Source of the DNA: an uncultured Christensenellaceae bacterium
GTDB lineage: Bacteria > Bacillota > Clostridia > Christensenellales > UBA3700
NCBI GenBank assembly: GCA_944381365.1
Contig: CALWKW010000002.1
Span: forward strand, 321,952-385,951
DNA: 64,000 nt
Direction of reading: 5' to 3'
Shown: piece by piece, positions 48,801 through 57,819 of the stretch
How the letters are laid out: each line of letters opens with the position of its first letter
Numbering within the stretch: position 1 is the stretch's first letter
Translations under genes and position numbers: made by a program
The notes under the pieces: generated by a model
Told to the model about the DNA's origin: nothing
What the model saw: only the letters and a program-made list of their open reading frames with translations
Databases searched by the model: none

Positions 48801-51800
48801 CCGAGAACGCCGCCGATCAAAGGCCTGATAGCCCAGTCAGCAATGCTGAGACCTGCCATATTCTTGATTACATCGGAGAGAATAGGAGGAATCTGCGTGC
48901 TGAGTGTTCCCCAGAATGATGTCGTGTCATAGGGCTTGCCCTTATATTCTCTTGTCCATTCTACCTTTGACAAATAGTTGTCAGAGAAGATATCGGGAGC
49001 AAGTACCGAGAGGTCGAGAATTGTCTCAGGACCGAATACCATTGAGAGAACATCGTCAAGGAGCTTGTTGATAAGATATGTATCAAACTTGATATTTACT
49101 GTAAAGTTGCCATTGCTGAGCAAGCTTGCGTTTATACCGCCGCCCAACAAAGCTACGATATCGAGTTCTGCAAAAATCTTGTCGAAGCCTGTGAGTTCCT
49201 CACTAGGAGTTTCTGCCGCAGGCTCAACAACTTCTTCACCGACCTGAGGATCTGCTTCTGTTTCTGTACTCTGACCGATAGTCTCGAGGTCTTCGAGTAC
49301 ACCGTCAATCTGTGTGAAGAGATTGTCGAATACGGGAGCCAATGTGCCTACAAGGTCGAGATCGATAGGTATATCGATATAGTTTCCGAGGTCAACTACA
49401 AAGTTGATAACATTCTGACAGAGAATAATTCTCAATTGTCCGCTTGTCTTTGTATAATCGAGTATTACATAAAGCAAAGGAGTGAATGTACCTGCATTTG
49501 AGTTGTTGTATCTTGTTTCGTCAATATGAGCAAGAGTGATGAGGAAGCTGCCCTTAGGAGCTACGATATTGTTTGCCGTATTTGCCAAAGTCTTGCTTGC
49601 GGTAAGCTTTTCGATAATAGCTCTCGTATAGATAGCTTGCTTGTCTCCTGCTGTCTCTTCGGTATCACCTGTAAAGTTTGCGATATCGATAGTGAAACCT
49701 ATATTGAGATTGTCAAGCAATGCTCTTGTAAATGTCTCACCGTTTGTAGCATCCCAGTCAGGAATTGCGTCATAGTCAAGATTTACTTCAGGCTTTTCAC
49801 CGATAGCGAGCTGCATAGTAATTGTAGTCTCGATATCTTCTACATCTACATTGAATACGAATTCGTTTCCGCCAAACAAGTCGAGGTCTGCACCTACGCT
49901 GATGTCAAAGCCGAGGTTGATACCTGCGAGTTCGTTCAACATTTCTTTGAACAAAGCAGCAGATATGTTTGCAGTAATTCTGGTATTTTCAAAACCTACT
50001 GCCTGCAATATATATTTAATTATATCCATTGTAATATCATCTGCGGGTTCGGTAGCAGCTTCATCATCTTCAGCTACTTCGCCTTCGGATTCGCCTGTAC
50101 CGGGAATTGTGGGCAAACCGTTTTGTTCCAACAAATCTCCGATAATAGTGTTGAGGTCGAGTCCTTCAATCTGACTTACAATTTTGTCTATTGCCGCAAA
50201 TACTTTTGTGATAATGCTCGAGTTGACGATTTCTGCTTGGAAGAAGCCGAGTCCTTCAAGGTCAATCATCAAGCTATTACGATATACATATACACCGAAT
50301 ATCTGCTTTCCTTCATAAGCCAATGTCAACACGATAGTGCTGTTGGCAGAATTCTTAAGGTCGAGATCCCACTGTATTACCAAATCTACCTGTGAATTCC
50401 AATCATCGAGGTTGAGGTTTATAGGCAAATTAAGTCTTTGACCTGAACTTGCCAATATATTATTGATAATATTTGTAAGATTCATTTCATTATTAAGTGT
50501 AGCAAGGTCTATCTTTGCTTTGATAGAAGCTTCACCGATTGTACTTACAAGAGCCTGTACAAGGTCAGATTGATATTGTTCGAATTCGCCGATTTTTTCT
50601 TCCATAGGGAATTTATAATTGCCGAGATCGCCTACGATAATAGGATTGTCTTCTTCACCTTCTACACCGATATTGCCAGCTCTGAAAGTGAGTTTCATAT
50701 CGCTGCCGTAATTGTACTTCTTGCTTGCGTAAGTACCTTTTTCATAATAGATAATGTTGCCGTCTCTATCTTTTGAAGGCAATCTGTTGCCGCTTTCGTC
50801 ATAATAGTAAACCGATACGCCTTCTGCATCGAGCATAGGTATCAATTCACCTTCAAACATAAAGCTAAAGCCGTTCTTTCTACCCATCTCCAAGTCGAGT
50901 TTGATTTCCATAAGGCTGAGAGCCTCAGAAATAGACTCGCCTACTTCAGTCTGTGTTTGAGACAAGATAGCCATGATTGCTGCCAAAGATACGGTAGCAT
51001 AAATTCTGTCTGTGTCAAGACCGAAGATAATAGCTGCCTGCTCTTCTTCAGAGAGAGGACTATCCGTGCCTTCGGTAGTTTCAGTGCCGTTTGACATAGA
51101 AACATTGCTTTCTTCGGAACCGCCTGCTACTTGATTGAGTCCGAGCAATCCTGCCAAGTCGAAGTCGAATTCAAAATCTCCGCCTTCGATGCCGGCACCT
51201 TCAAGCAATTTATTGATTTGATCTCCGAGCAATGTATAAACGAGATCAGAGAAGTTGAGGTTGAAACTCAATTTGGGCAATGTAATGCTTGCCACTTTGA
51301 GATTTGACAAATCTATAAAGATTTGGTTCTTATATCCGTAGATACCGATCATTACGGTATTGGGAGCGATAACTTCTGTTTCGCCTACCTTAATGCCGTT
51401 GAGAGTCTTGAGCTCTACTACTATCTGACTTTGCGAAGCATCTTGACGATTGAGCGAAAGCTGTATGTTGAGTTGTGCGTCAAGAACAAAGTCTTCTGTA
51501 AAGTTCCAGAGCAATTCTGTCTTCTCAAGCTGAGGCAATCCGAATCCTGCTATGAAAGGAGCAAGATTGTATGTGCCTTTGTTGAAAGACATTGTGAATC
51601 TACTGCTCATCGTCACGCCGCCGAGAATCTTGTCGACTACTCCGTTGAGCGATTCGACATAACTTGTATTGTCTTTATCTACTCTGTCAGCAATATATAC
51701 ATCGAGATTTTCTTTTGCAGTTCCTATAAGGAAATCCCATACTTTGAGCTTAATATCAAATGCAGGATCGCTCTGACCGTCTACGATAGAAGCTTCTACA

Positions 51801-53653
51801 TTGACACTGTCAAGACCTATTTCTGAGAATTTAATAGAGAGGACAAGGTCGCCCATAAAGTCAGGGAATGCAAAAGGTATTTGCTGTCCGATAATATTTC
51901 CGAGAGATGTGAGGAAATCATTGTTGACGATAATGTCTATGGAGTCATCGTCAGCCACGATATTCTCAGGCAACATCAACATTTCAGCAAGTGCAGAGAT
52001 AAATCCCTGAACGCCTGCCGATACATATTTTGTACCGTTTTCGTCACCGCTCAAAGCCAAAACCTTTGTGCCGTTTGCAGCAGCACTTGACATAAGGCTT
52101 ATGATATCTTCTGTGGATGTAGTGGAAATTTGACCATTGTCAAGAACTTGCATTTCGCTGTTCTTTATATCGTCATAACTAATACCGAAAGCACCATCGA
52201 TAGCATCGGTAATAAGTTTTACCAAGCCGTCAATAAGTGCGGATAAATCAGCATCAACTTTTACATTGACGCCACGCATATAGTCAGGCAACATTCTGTC
52301 CATATTGACATAGAAACTGCCTTCTGTATAGTAAATACCTATTTGAGGAACAGGATTTCCGCCATCGAATTCCTTGTAATTGCCGTTTTGGTCAATCAAG
52401 AAGAGCTCGATAGCCATCTTGTTGTTGTCGACAGGTTGTTTGTCATAGTTGAGGTCGAGATCCAAAGCAAACTTAAGTCTGAGACCTGTACCGCCCTGCA
52501 ACATCAAAAGGTTTACAGGCAAGATGTTTTGTCCCATAAATCCGTTGATAAGTTTGCCGACATCGAGTTTTGTGATAGAGCCGTCAGCATTTTGTCTTGT
52601 ACCCAATGTAAGGTCTACGGCAAAATTTATGTTTGTAAGGCTGAATTCAGATGTCTCGATCTCTTCTACTACGGGAATAGGAATATCCAAAGCTTCTGTG
52701 CCTATGTCCAAATCGAAATTGACAGAACCTGTACCGCTGCTCTCTTTAGATTGAAGTTCGAGATCGCTAAGAGTACCGTCCCTTTCAAAATCAGCGACTA
52801 CAAAGAATGTCGCATCGGGAACTACATTCTCAAGCAAATAGTTTATAACTACATTCAAATCGAAAGGCAATGTAAACGAACCGCCGAGAAGCAATGAAAT
52901 ATTTGTAAGAAAATCTCTCAATTTGATTTCCATCTCAATTGTCTTGACTACTCTTGTATTATCATAACCCGTCACCGTAGGTCTTTTGAACAACATCGTA
53001 ATCACATTGTTGAAGACGGCTTCAAGCTTGAGCGGGAATCCCAAATCAGCGAGCAAACCTTCGATTAATGTTTGAAGTTCCGGAAGTTTTTCGGGAGTTT
53101 TCTCAAGCATCTGCAATATGTAATTCAAATCAAAGTCCGAAAGATACAACAAAGCTCTTTGCTGACCGTTTTCGTCTTTGCCAAGGTCAATATACGCCTT
53201 GCCATTAATTACATAAAGACCGAATTTGAGCTCTTTAGCCTCATCGGATTCTTCTTTACCCTGTGCATAGATTGCCAGCATTATCTCATTTTTGACTTCG
53301 CTAAAGATATTTGCCTGCAAAACAAAAGTCATGATTTGTTTTCCGTCAGGCGAATTAACCTTTGTAGAAAAGTCAATACTGAGTGCCTTTTCGGGTTCTC
53401 CTTCAGCAGAAGGGATACCGCTGGTAATGGCCTCTAGAGCCTGCTTTTGGGTAAGATTTATCACCACAGGCTTTTCTTCAGTGCCACCTGAAGGCGGAGT
53501 TTCGCCACTGCCGCTTCCGATATCGCCGCTGTCGCCACTGTCGCCAGAATCAATCTGATCGTGTTCAGTGTCACAGGCAATAAGAGCGGAAGCAAAAGTC
53601 AATGCGATGATAACAATCAAAACCAACAAAATTAAAAGTTTGGATTTTCTCAT
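45842..53653 (-). CDS. giant lipoprotein of unassigned beta-rich modules
   Basis: The 2603-residue precursor has a signal and lipobox SALIAC (Cys 27), then a Gly/Ser/Asp linker. Residues about 60-1750 hold tandem modules of roughly 290-350 residues. A recognisable segment recurs near 144 (FGLYVINGKAYIDL), 436 (IGIYYTEGSFYVNM), 769 (IGIYGYKNQIFIDL) and 1119 (FGVYVYRNSLMIDL), and acidic linkers lie near 841-871, 1183-1204 and 1460-1486. Residues about 1830-2590 hold shorter Ig-like repeats keyed by (V/I)DPY or IDPI and 'VKYDNGKTTELPV'. I know no family for the large modules; alternating amphipathic strands recall LolA/LppX-like lipoprotein folds (weak inference). It has an AGGAG site and is the first gene of the operon. 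Confidence 0.85.
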   Translation of the reverse strand: MRKSKLLILLVLIVIIALTFASALIACDTEHDQIDSGDSGDSGDIGSGSGETPPSGGTEEKPVVINLTQKQALEAITSGIPSAEGEPEKALSIDFSTKVNSPDGKQIMTFVLQANIFSEVKNEIMLAIYAQGKEESDEAKELKFGLYVINGKAYIDLGKDENGQQRALLYLSDFDLNYILQMLEKTPEKLPELQTLIEGLLADLGFPLKLEAVFNNVITMLFKRPTVTGYDNTRVVKTIEMEIKLRDFLTNISLLLGGSFTLPFDLNVVINYLLENVVPDATFFVVADFERDGTLSDLELQSKESSGTGSVNFDLDIGTEALDIPIPVVEEIETSEFSLTNINFAVDLTLGTRQNADGSITKLDVGKLINGFMGQNILPVNLLMLQGGTGLRLKFALDLDLNYDKQPVDNNKMAIELFLIDQNGNYKEFDGGNPVPQIGIYYTEGSFYVNMDRMLPDYMRGVNVKVDADLSALIDGLVKLITDAIDGAFGISYDDIKNSEMQVLDNGQISTTSTEDIISLMSSAAANGTKVLALSGDENGTKYVSAGVQGFISALAEMLMLPENIVADDDSIDIIVNNDFLTSLGNIIGQQIPFAFPDFMGDLVLSIKFSEIGLDSVNVEASIVDGQSDPAFDIKLKVWDFLIGTAKENLDVYIADRVDKDNTSYVESLNGVVDKILGGVTMSSRFTMSFNKGTYNLAPFIAGFGLPQLEKTELLWNFTEDFVLDAQLNIQLSLNRQDASQSQIVVELKTLNGIKVGETEVIAPNTVMIGIYGYKNQIFIDLSNLKVASITLPKLSFNLNFSDLVYTLLGDQINKLLEGAGIEGGDFEFDFDLAGLLGLNQVAGGSEESNVSMSNGTETTEGTDSPLSEEEQAAIIFGLDTDRIYATVSLAAIMAILSQTQTEVGESISEALSLMEIKLDLEMGRKNGFSFMFEGELIPMLDAEGVSVYYYDESGNRLPSKDRDGNIIYYEKGTYASKKYNYGSDMKLTFRAGNIGVEGEEDNPIIVGDLGNYKFPMEEKIGEFEQYQSDLVQALVSTIGEASIKAKIDLATLNNEMNLTNIINNILASSGQRLNLPINLNLDDWNSQVDLVIQWDLDLKNSANSTIVLTLAYEGKQIFGVYVYRNSLMIDLEGLGFFQAEIVNSSIITKVFAAIDKIVSQIEGLDLNTIIGDLLEQNGLPTIPGTGESEGEVAEDDEAATEPADDITMDIIKYILQAVGFENTRITANISAALFKEMLNELAGINLGFDISVGADLDLFGGNEFVFNVDVEDIETTITMQLAIGEKPEVNLDYDAIPDWDATNGETFTRALLDNLNIGFTIDIANFTGDTEETAGDKQAIYTRAIIEKLTASKTLANTANNIVAPKGSFLITLAHIDETRYNNSNAGTFTPLLYVILDYTKTSGQLRIILCQNVINFVVDLGNYIDIPIDLDLVGTLAPVFDNLFTQIDGVLEDLETIGQSTETEADPQVGEEVVEPAAETPSEELTGFDKIFAELDIVALLGGGINASLLSNGNFTVNIKFDTYLINKLLDDVLSMVFGPETILDLSVLAPDIFSDNYLSKVEWTREYKGKPYDTTSFWGTLSTQIPPILSDVIKNMAGLSIADWAIRPLIGGVLGQIRGITAGILPMAVFNELTANIEVADATIANISIEGFDWGQDIRDENGNVVYQVADRSGRYGSTSNNSVLRRDGYFTSIKIYNTSQSVGKPVYDDAGEEIFPEGIVTWDEIPTQITFDPYAYASIDAGVQYIINTHFTGKQASYQKAQDLYKTEVQFTIISENGVATNKAISELNLNTPGQYVIKGVATFNNGVVRELQTIINVLNDGGGVASIEPIQMHVYDELPDFVTLVMNDGTTRKLHTRYVTFQNNAPTAFTEHTVTGKAILANGTVVENVEFRYLDSTIIQINIEGAEGNVITIDLYDYNIGVSKITDYISDIVFFKYSDGLSTGLEVEGDWVLSGTDEFFNRELDKEGMWSTDVSGTQFSATNTIGSGATAQEVKIIFSVKTKDVAKLTINGLENTLRVDPYRYYMYLITGDEQYNPFTTTAIAEYYDKYMSADGSTEIIDSYSEEVNISWGDYSNVDFSWNNDNTSATSIVASLDNSKYPNSSFTWDFDTNIVVMRNEVEGIYFDEELTQYTYYIDPFEYFINEEKGIANYPDHAYVKFTNGKVYYMPIKWMNTESFEVKYANQFAQLEVMIGFDEGGKLQGVKGDFEQTAIVNVRVEDLNPVGIELAGSELTGGTFYIDPIQVNYFGMSAFPETVTVKYDNGKTTELPVSEWIYDFSLDSLSGQKNLKAIAKITDTYQYSVNVEIIDRSAITTDLKSLSVDPYTFTLDEKGNRVYEAFTKTILTYIIVGTIDLETLEVKGNITTSSMALSTEYAQYLQYIINYTTTVEGEVQNNVFTSTKWDEVVNFINQNKASITSTEVRECYDTPVTWDLSEINYAVADDYIVRAVLGSGASQKTFRINTTIIDKKVDRIGNTYYTVAWGGDNLTEEQKLTNKIVTNLMVYFSDGTSGSYECTIDISTIAYTNENDYTLLMTVETNEDGTTGKVVYKDSQGQILDSEEARMNAAIDVNVTIFSGDITINTTMKLHVLKQVTTIG

Positions 53654-53743
53654 AAATTTCCTCTCCTATATTAGTAAATTTATATGCACACTAATTTTAA
53701 AAATGGCACCTTAAAGAAAACTTAAAAAAATCTTTTTCCCTAT

Positions 53744-53771
53744 ATTATATAATGTCTGTTGCAGTTGATAA
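53744..53771 (-). promoter_or_regulatory. candidate promoter of the giant surface-protein operon
   Basis: On the minus strand TTATCA, 16 bp and TATAAT. The expected leader is about 80 bases. The weak -35 fits a promoter needing an activator; three TTAA tetramers lie directly upstream. Confidence 0.5.
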
Positions 53772-54578
53772 GCGATAACTTAATGTTAATTTAAGGCAAA
53801 AATATCACAAATAAGTCGGATTTGAATGCAAAATTATTTTTCAAAATTTTTAAGGTTAGATTAATATTTTACACAAATTTTACAAATGCAAAACTTAAAA
53901 ATACCTTAATAATTAACAAAACTTTTTGCAAAACATTACGACTTTTATACAAATTTGTCGAATGCAAAAGCATCGATTTGGATAAAAACAATAAAGAATT
54001 GAGGATTATTGCATCTCAAATCAGACGATTATTTTGGATATTAGAGCATAATCTTCTTGGAAAAAACTTACATCTTATATCAGCAGCAAACAATTGCACT
54101 CTGCGATAGATATCTCGGGACATTCCTAGGAATATTACTACAATATTGTTTTGTTATTGTTCTAATCAAACAGACTAAATACTTTTAGCGTATTATTTCA
54201 TTCTAGGCTTTTGATTGATTTCTATACTTACGATACTGACGATTTTGCTCTTTAATTCATACTAAAGATATCTCCAATATCACATGTAAATTATATGGAT
54301 AAAATGGGAATAGAAATTTTATGTTTAAAAGCCAGAAAACTATCGCTCAACGATCTTCTTATCTAGTAAAATTTTGTCATAAAAAATTTAAGAATCGACC
54401 TTTTTATATCTTCTCCCGACATCTTTAAATCATACCAATATTTTTTCTAAAATTTTGTTTTATTCACAAAATCTAAAAGTTGTTGCAAAAAATAAAACTT
54501 GTATATAATCAATTAAACTAGCAAATTATCGAAATAAAAAGCCGTAAATAATTATTAATAATATAATATTTATTAGTT

Positions 54579-54615
54579 ATTTATACAATTTAAGCCTTAG
54601 GTAAATTGTATAAAT
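54579..54615. repeat. palindromic intergenic repeat, copy 5
   Basis: The 14-bp arms ATTTATACAATTTA / TAAATTGTATAAAT surround AGCCTTAGG, the same centre as copies 1 and 2 with the shorter arm type of copies 3 and 4. Confidence 0.85.
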
Positions 54616-55059
54616 AGGTTTTTGCTTGTTTTTTTAATTTTTTATTTCCAAATCCAAAACAACTTTTCCTCATACCATGCCATAATTTTTGAAAAATCAA
54701 TTATGCCTACTCAATACAAAACAAGCTCATTTTAAGAGTATAAAATATGATTTTTTATCACTTTTAATATGTCTGATTTTTACTATAAATGAAGCCGAAT
54801 TTTTAAATATATTTTTGGATTTAAAAGAATAAGACACTTATAAACACACACTGCTTCCAAACACTTTTTTTGTGCATATTATTGTTGAAAACGCTATAAA
54901 ATCATGATGAATAATTTATGGATAAATCAGAACAAAATTTATTGCACTTTTATTGCAAATATATATAAATCCAACATGATTTACGATTGACTATTATATA
55001 TTTTGATACCAGCTTTTCAATCTAAATATGCTTTTTAAGCTTAATATATTTTCCACAAA

Positions 55060-55083
55060 AAAAGAGCGAAAAATCGCTCTTTT
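55060..55083 (-). terminator. terminator of the two-component operon
   Basis: The stem AAAAGAGCGA / TCGCTCTTTT with a 4-nt loop lies just past the kinase stop. Confidence 0.85.
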
Positions 55084-55104
55084 CTTAATTCTATTTGCGT
55101 ATTA

Positions 55105-56364
55105 TCAATCGTTTTCGCTTATTTTGTCCATTTCGATATCTACTCTGAATCCGTGAGGATAGTTGTGTCCTGCATTTATCGTCCATTTGAGAGTTTGTGC
55201 TATGGACTTAACTATCGACAGACCTAGTCCGCTGCCGCCAGTCGACTGCGTTCTTGAATTGTCCGCTCTATAAAATCTATCGAAGATTTTCTCCAAGTCT
55301 TCATCGCTTACCCCTGGACCGGTATCCGCCACGCTTATACGCACCTTTGTAGAGCTGTGTCTGACTTGTATTATAATTGCATCGCCCTTGCGTGTGTATT
55401 TTACCGCATTATCAAGCAAAATCATTACGGCTTGTCGTATTTTGTCCGCATCGGTAGTGGCCATTACATTGGGAGCTATATCTGAGACAAATGTCTTGTC
55501 ATCCATCTCACACATAAGTTCGAAAGGCTCCACCAAATCCTGCAAAAGATGCGATATATTGCAATATGTCTTGTTTATGACAACCCTGTTGTTGTCCGAA
55601 CGGGAAAGCTCGAGCAAATCCCTTACCATTCTTCTCATTCTCGTAGCTTCATCGAGAATTACCATAAGCTTGTCCGAGCTATCCTCAATAGTCTTTTCTG
55701 AATGAGCAAGGATATTGTCTACATTCGTCTTTATTATGGCAAGAGGGGTATTCAATTCGTGCGATATGTCGGAAATCATTCTGTTGCTGCTGGCGACAAG
55801 CTTTTTGTATGGCTTTATCTGGAATTTTGCCATTATTACAGAATAAGTAATCACCAGAGCCATCGCAAGCAACATTATCGTGACAGATATCGCCGTTCCC
55901 TTTTCAAACATTGCGTTCTCGCTCTCGATATTTCTGAATATTACAAGATACTTTGCTCCGTAGTCGTTCTCTAGCGTTACGGGCATAGAAAAACACAAAT
56001 AGCTCAAATCATTGAGTTCGATTACTTCTTCGACTCCTTCGAGACACGATTCAGGCACGCCTTCAAAAAAAGGACTGCCTATCTGACCGTTTACTATACA
56101 CTTTCCGTCTTCATCATAATAAAAGACATACCAATTGTTTGTAAGAGTGTAAGCCTCTTGTCTTGTAAGTATTTTGGTCTGAGCGAACTCATTTCCATAC
56201 TTCTTCGTACGAGAAGTAAGATCGTTCATAAGCTGCATCTTCCAAATTTGAATTATGAATATTGTGGACAACAAAAAAATGGCAAATGGAATAACAATGT
56301 TCAAAATTTTGAACATTGTATTCTTGCTTATAGGAGATTTTCTGTTGTTTTCCTCAATCTTCAA
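55105..56364 (-). CDS. sensor histidine kinase
   Basis: A 419-residue membrane kinase. Helix 1 (about 21-40) and helix 2 (about 160-180) enclose an extracellular sensor of ~115 residues of no recognised type. The HisKA domain has ISHELNTPLAI (phospho-accepting His202), and the catalytic domain has the N box IRQAVMILLDNAVKYTRKG, G1 VADTGPGVS and G2 GSGLGLSIVK. The start is a TTG with GGAGAG six bases upstream, and it overlaps the response regulator gene by 11 bp, so the pair is coupled. The signal is unknown; neighbours suggest the cell envelope. Confidence 0.93.
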   Translation of the reverse strand: MKIEENNRKSPISKNTMFKILNIVIPFAIFLLSTIFIIQIWKMQLMNDLTSRTKKYGNEFAQTKILTRQEAYTLTNNWYVFYYDEDGKCIVNGQIGSPFFEGVPESCLEGVEEVIELNDLSYLCFSMPVTLENDYGAKYLVIFRNIESENAMFEKGTAISVTIMLLAMALVITYSVIMAKFQIKPYKKLVASSNRMISDISHELNTPLAIIKTNVDNILAHSEKTIEDSSDKLMVILDEATRMRRMVRDLLELSRSDNNRVVINKTYCNISHLLQDLVEPFELMCEMDDKTFVSDIAPNVMATTDADKIRQAVMILLDNAVKYTRKGDAIIIQVRHSSTKVRISVADTGPGVSDEDLEKIFDRFYRADNSRTQSTGGSGLGLSIVKSIAQTLKWTINAGHNYPHGFRVDIEMDKISEND

Positions 56365-57028
56365 CTTTTTCTCTCCACATATATCCGATATTCTTTATTG
56401 TCTTGAGATAATCTTTACATCCGTACTTCTCAAGAATTTTTCTGAGATTGGATACATAAACTTCTATTACGGTGATTACCGTATCGCTGTCAAATCCCCA
56501 AATTCTATTGAAAAGTTGTTCTTTAGGAATGATAATATTTCTGTTTCGGATAAGATATTCTACAATATCATACATTTTGCCCGCAAGCTTGACATATTCG
56601 CCATTTACCTTGAACATCTTGTTGGCAAAATCAAGCTCGATATTGTCATAGGTGTATTTGGTATGGAAATTGTTGTTGTACCTTCTCAGTACCGCCTCAG
56701 CTCTTGCTACAAGCTCATCTCTGTCAAAAGGCTTGGGAAGATAGTCGTCAGCTCCGAGTTTAAGTCCTTCAATCTTTTTATCCGTACTGCTTAGTGCCGT
56801 AAGAATAATTACAGGGCAGGTGCTCTTTTTTCTCAAATCCTGCAATACTTCAAAACCGTTTTTCTTGGGCAAAAGCAAATCCAAAATTATAAGGTCATAG
56901 GTATTTGATTCTGCCATATACAAGCCTTCAAGACCATCATAAGCGGCATCGCTGCTACCCAACTTTCCGAGGCAATCTCTGATGCTTTGATTAAGATTGA
57001 TATTATCTTCGATTACTAAAAATTTCAT
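56354..57028 (-). CDS. OmpR/PhoB-family response regulator
   Basis: A 224-residue regulator. The receiver domain has the acidic pair in VIEDN, phospho-acceptor Asp50 (DLIILDLLLPKKNGFE), Thr in ILTALSS and Lys99 in YLPKPFDRDELVARAEA. The C-terminal winged helix has NRNIIIPKEQLFNRIWG and VEVYVSNLRKIL-like recognition helices. The ATG at 57028 is used because GGAGGA lies just upstream; the frame is open 22 codons further. It is the partner of the overlapping histidine kinase and a candidate activator of the giant surface-protein operon that follows (inference from position). Confidence 0.93.
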   Translation of the reverse strand: MKFLVIEDNINLNQSIRDCLGKLGSSDAAYDGLEGLYMAESNTYDLIILDLLLPKKNGFEVLQDLRKKSTCPVIILTALSSTDKKIEGLKLGADDYLPKPFDRDELVARAEAVLRRYNNNFHTKYTYDNIELDFANKMFKVNGEYVKLAGKMYDIVEYLIRNRNIIIPKEQLFNRIWGFDSDTVITVIEVYVSNLRKILEKYGCKDYLKTIKNIGYMWREKVED

Positions 57029-57112
57029 TTTATCCTCCGCAACAAACATGATAGACTTATCATCAAAACCGATAAATTTTATCATGTCGGACATTATACT
57101 TTTTCCGTATTT

Positions 57113-57142
57113 ATTATAACATATATTTTAACCATTTAGCAA
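57113..57142 (-). promoter_or_regulatory. candidate promoter of the two-component operon
   Basis: On the minus strand TTGCTA, 18 bp and TATAAT, about 85 bases upstream of the response regulator start. Confidence 0.45.
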
Positions 57143-57756
57143 TAACAAATTCATTTGGCAAACAATCTTTTGATAAATATAAAATTTGATGATCGGATAT
57201 TGTTTGTTGAAAAACCATCGAAGTAAAATTTAATGCAATATTGTCCATAAAATTATTTTTATTCAAAAGTTTTTTAAAAAGTATCATTCATTATCATTAT
57301 ATCTTATAAAGATATCTTCCAAAACTATCAAAGACACTTTTTCTTATTATCTCAAGATAAATATTATTTCAAAAATACTTATCGTTGACCTTTTCCAGCT
57401 TTTATGAAAACACACGATTTTTACGGGATTTTTTGACAATTAGCAGGCAAGAGCAAAAATATCCTCACTTCTTTTGCTGACAAAACAATATCCATTAAAC
57501 GCCTTGCTTTTTATATTTCTGTATTTGACACTGATACTTAAAAATAAAAATGCCGTTTTTGTATTCCTATAAAAATTATTTCCCGTTTTATCCATAATAC
57601 TTTTAGCAAAAAAGTTTTATAAAATATCAAACTTTTTAAAATATTTTGGCAAAAATATCCTCTATTTTTCTCTTTTGACCTTAACAAATTTTAAGTTCTC
57701 ATATACCTTATGTTATAAACTATAATTTTGCAACCTTAAAAATTTTGATAAAAAAA
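57143..57756. other. intergenic region with no visible feature
   Basis: About 600 bases of AT-rich DNA between the response regulator promoter and the terminator of the NlpC/P60 gene. No gene, palindrome or repeat copy was recognised. Confidence 0.5.
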
Positions 57757-57781
57757 CTCGCCCGCAAAATCTGCGGACGAG
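57757..57781 (-). terminator. terminator of the NlpC/P60 gene
   Basis: The stem CTCGCCCGCA / TGCGGACGAG (one mismatch) is followed on the minus strand by TTTTTTTATC. Confidence 0.85.
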
Positions 57782-57819
57782 CCTTGTTTTGATGATAATT
57801 TTATACTCTTATCTTTATG

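Larger units (their letters stand above)
53654..55104. other. 1.4-kb AT-rich region without a credible gene
   Basis: It contains the probable promoter and TTAA-rich sites for the giant operon (53710-53795), repeat copy 5 and the terminator of the histidine kinase gene. Between these I see no conserved protein, tRNA or strong RNA structure; one 95-codon frame (53822-54109) has low-complexity, AT-driven composition. Confidence 0.6.

Noticed and set aside
53822..54109. 95-codon plus-strand frame in the large intergenic region
   Set aside because: It has no ribosome site, AT-driven composition (Lys/Asn/Phe/Ile/Leu) and no family resemblance; probably chance.
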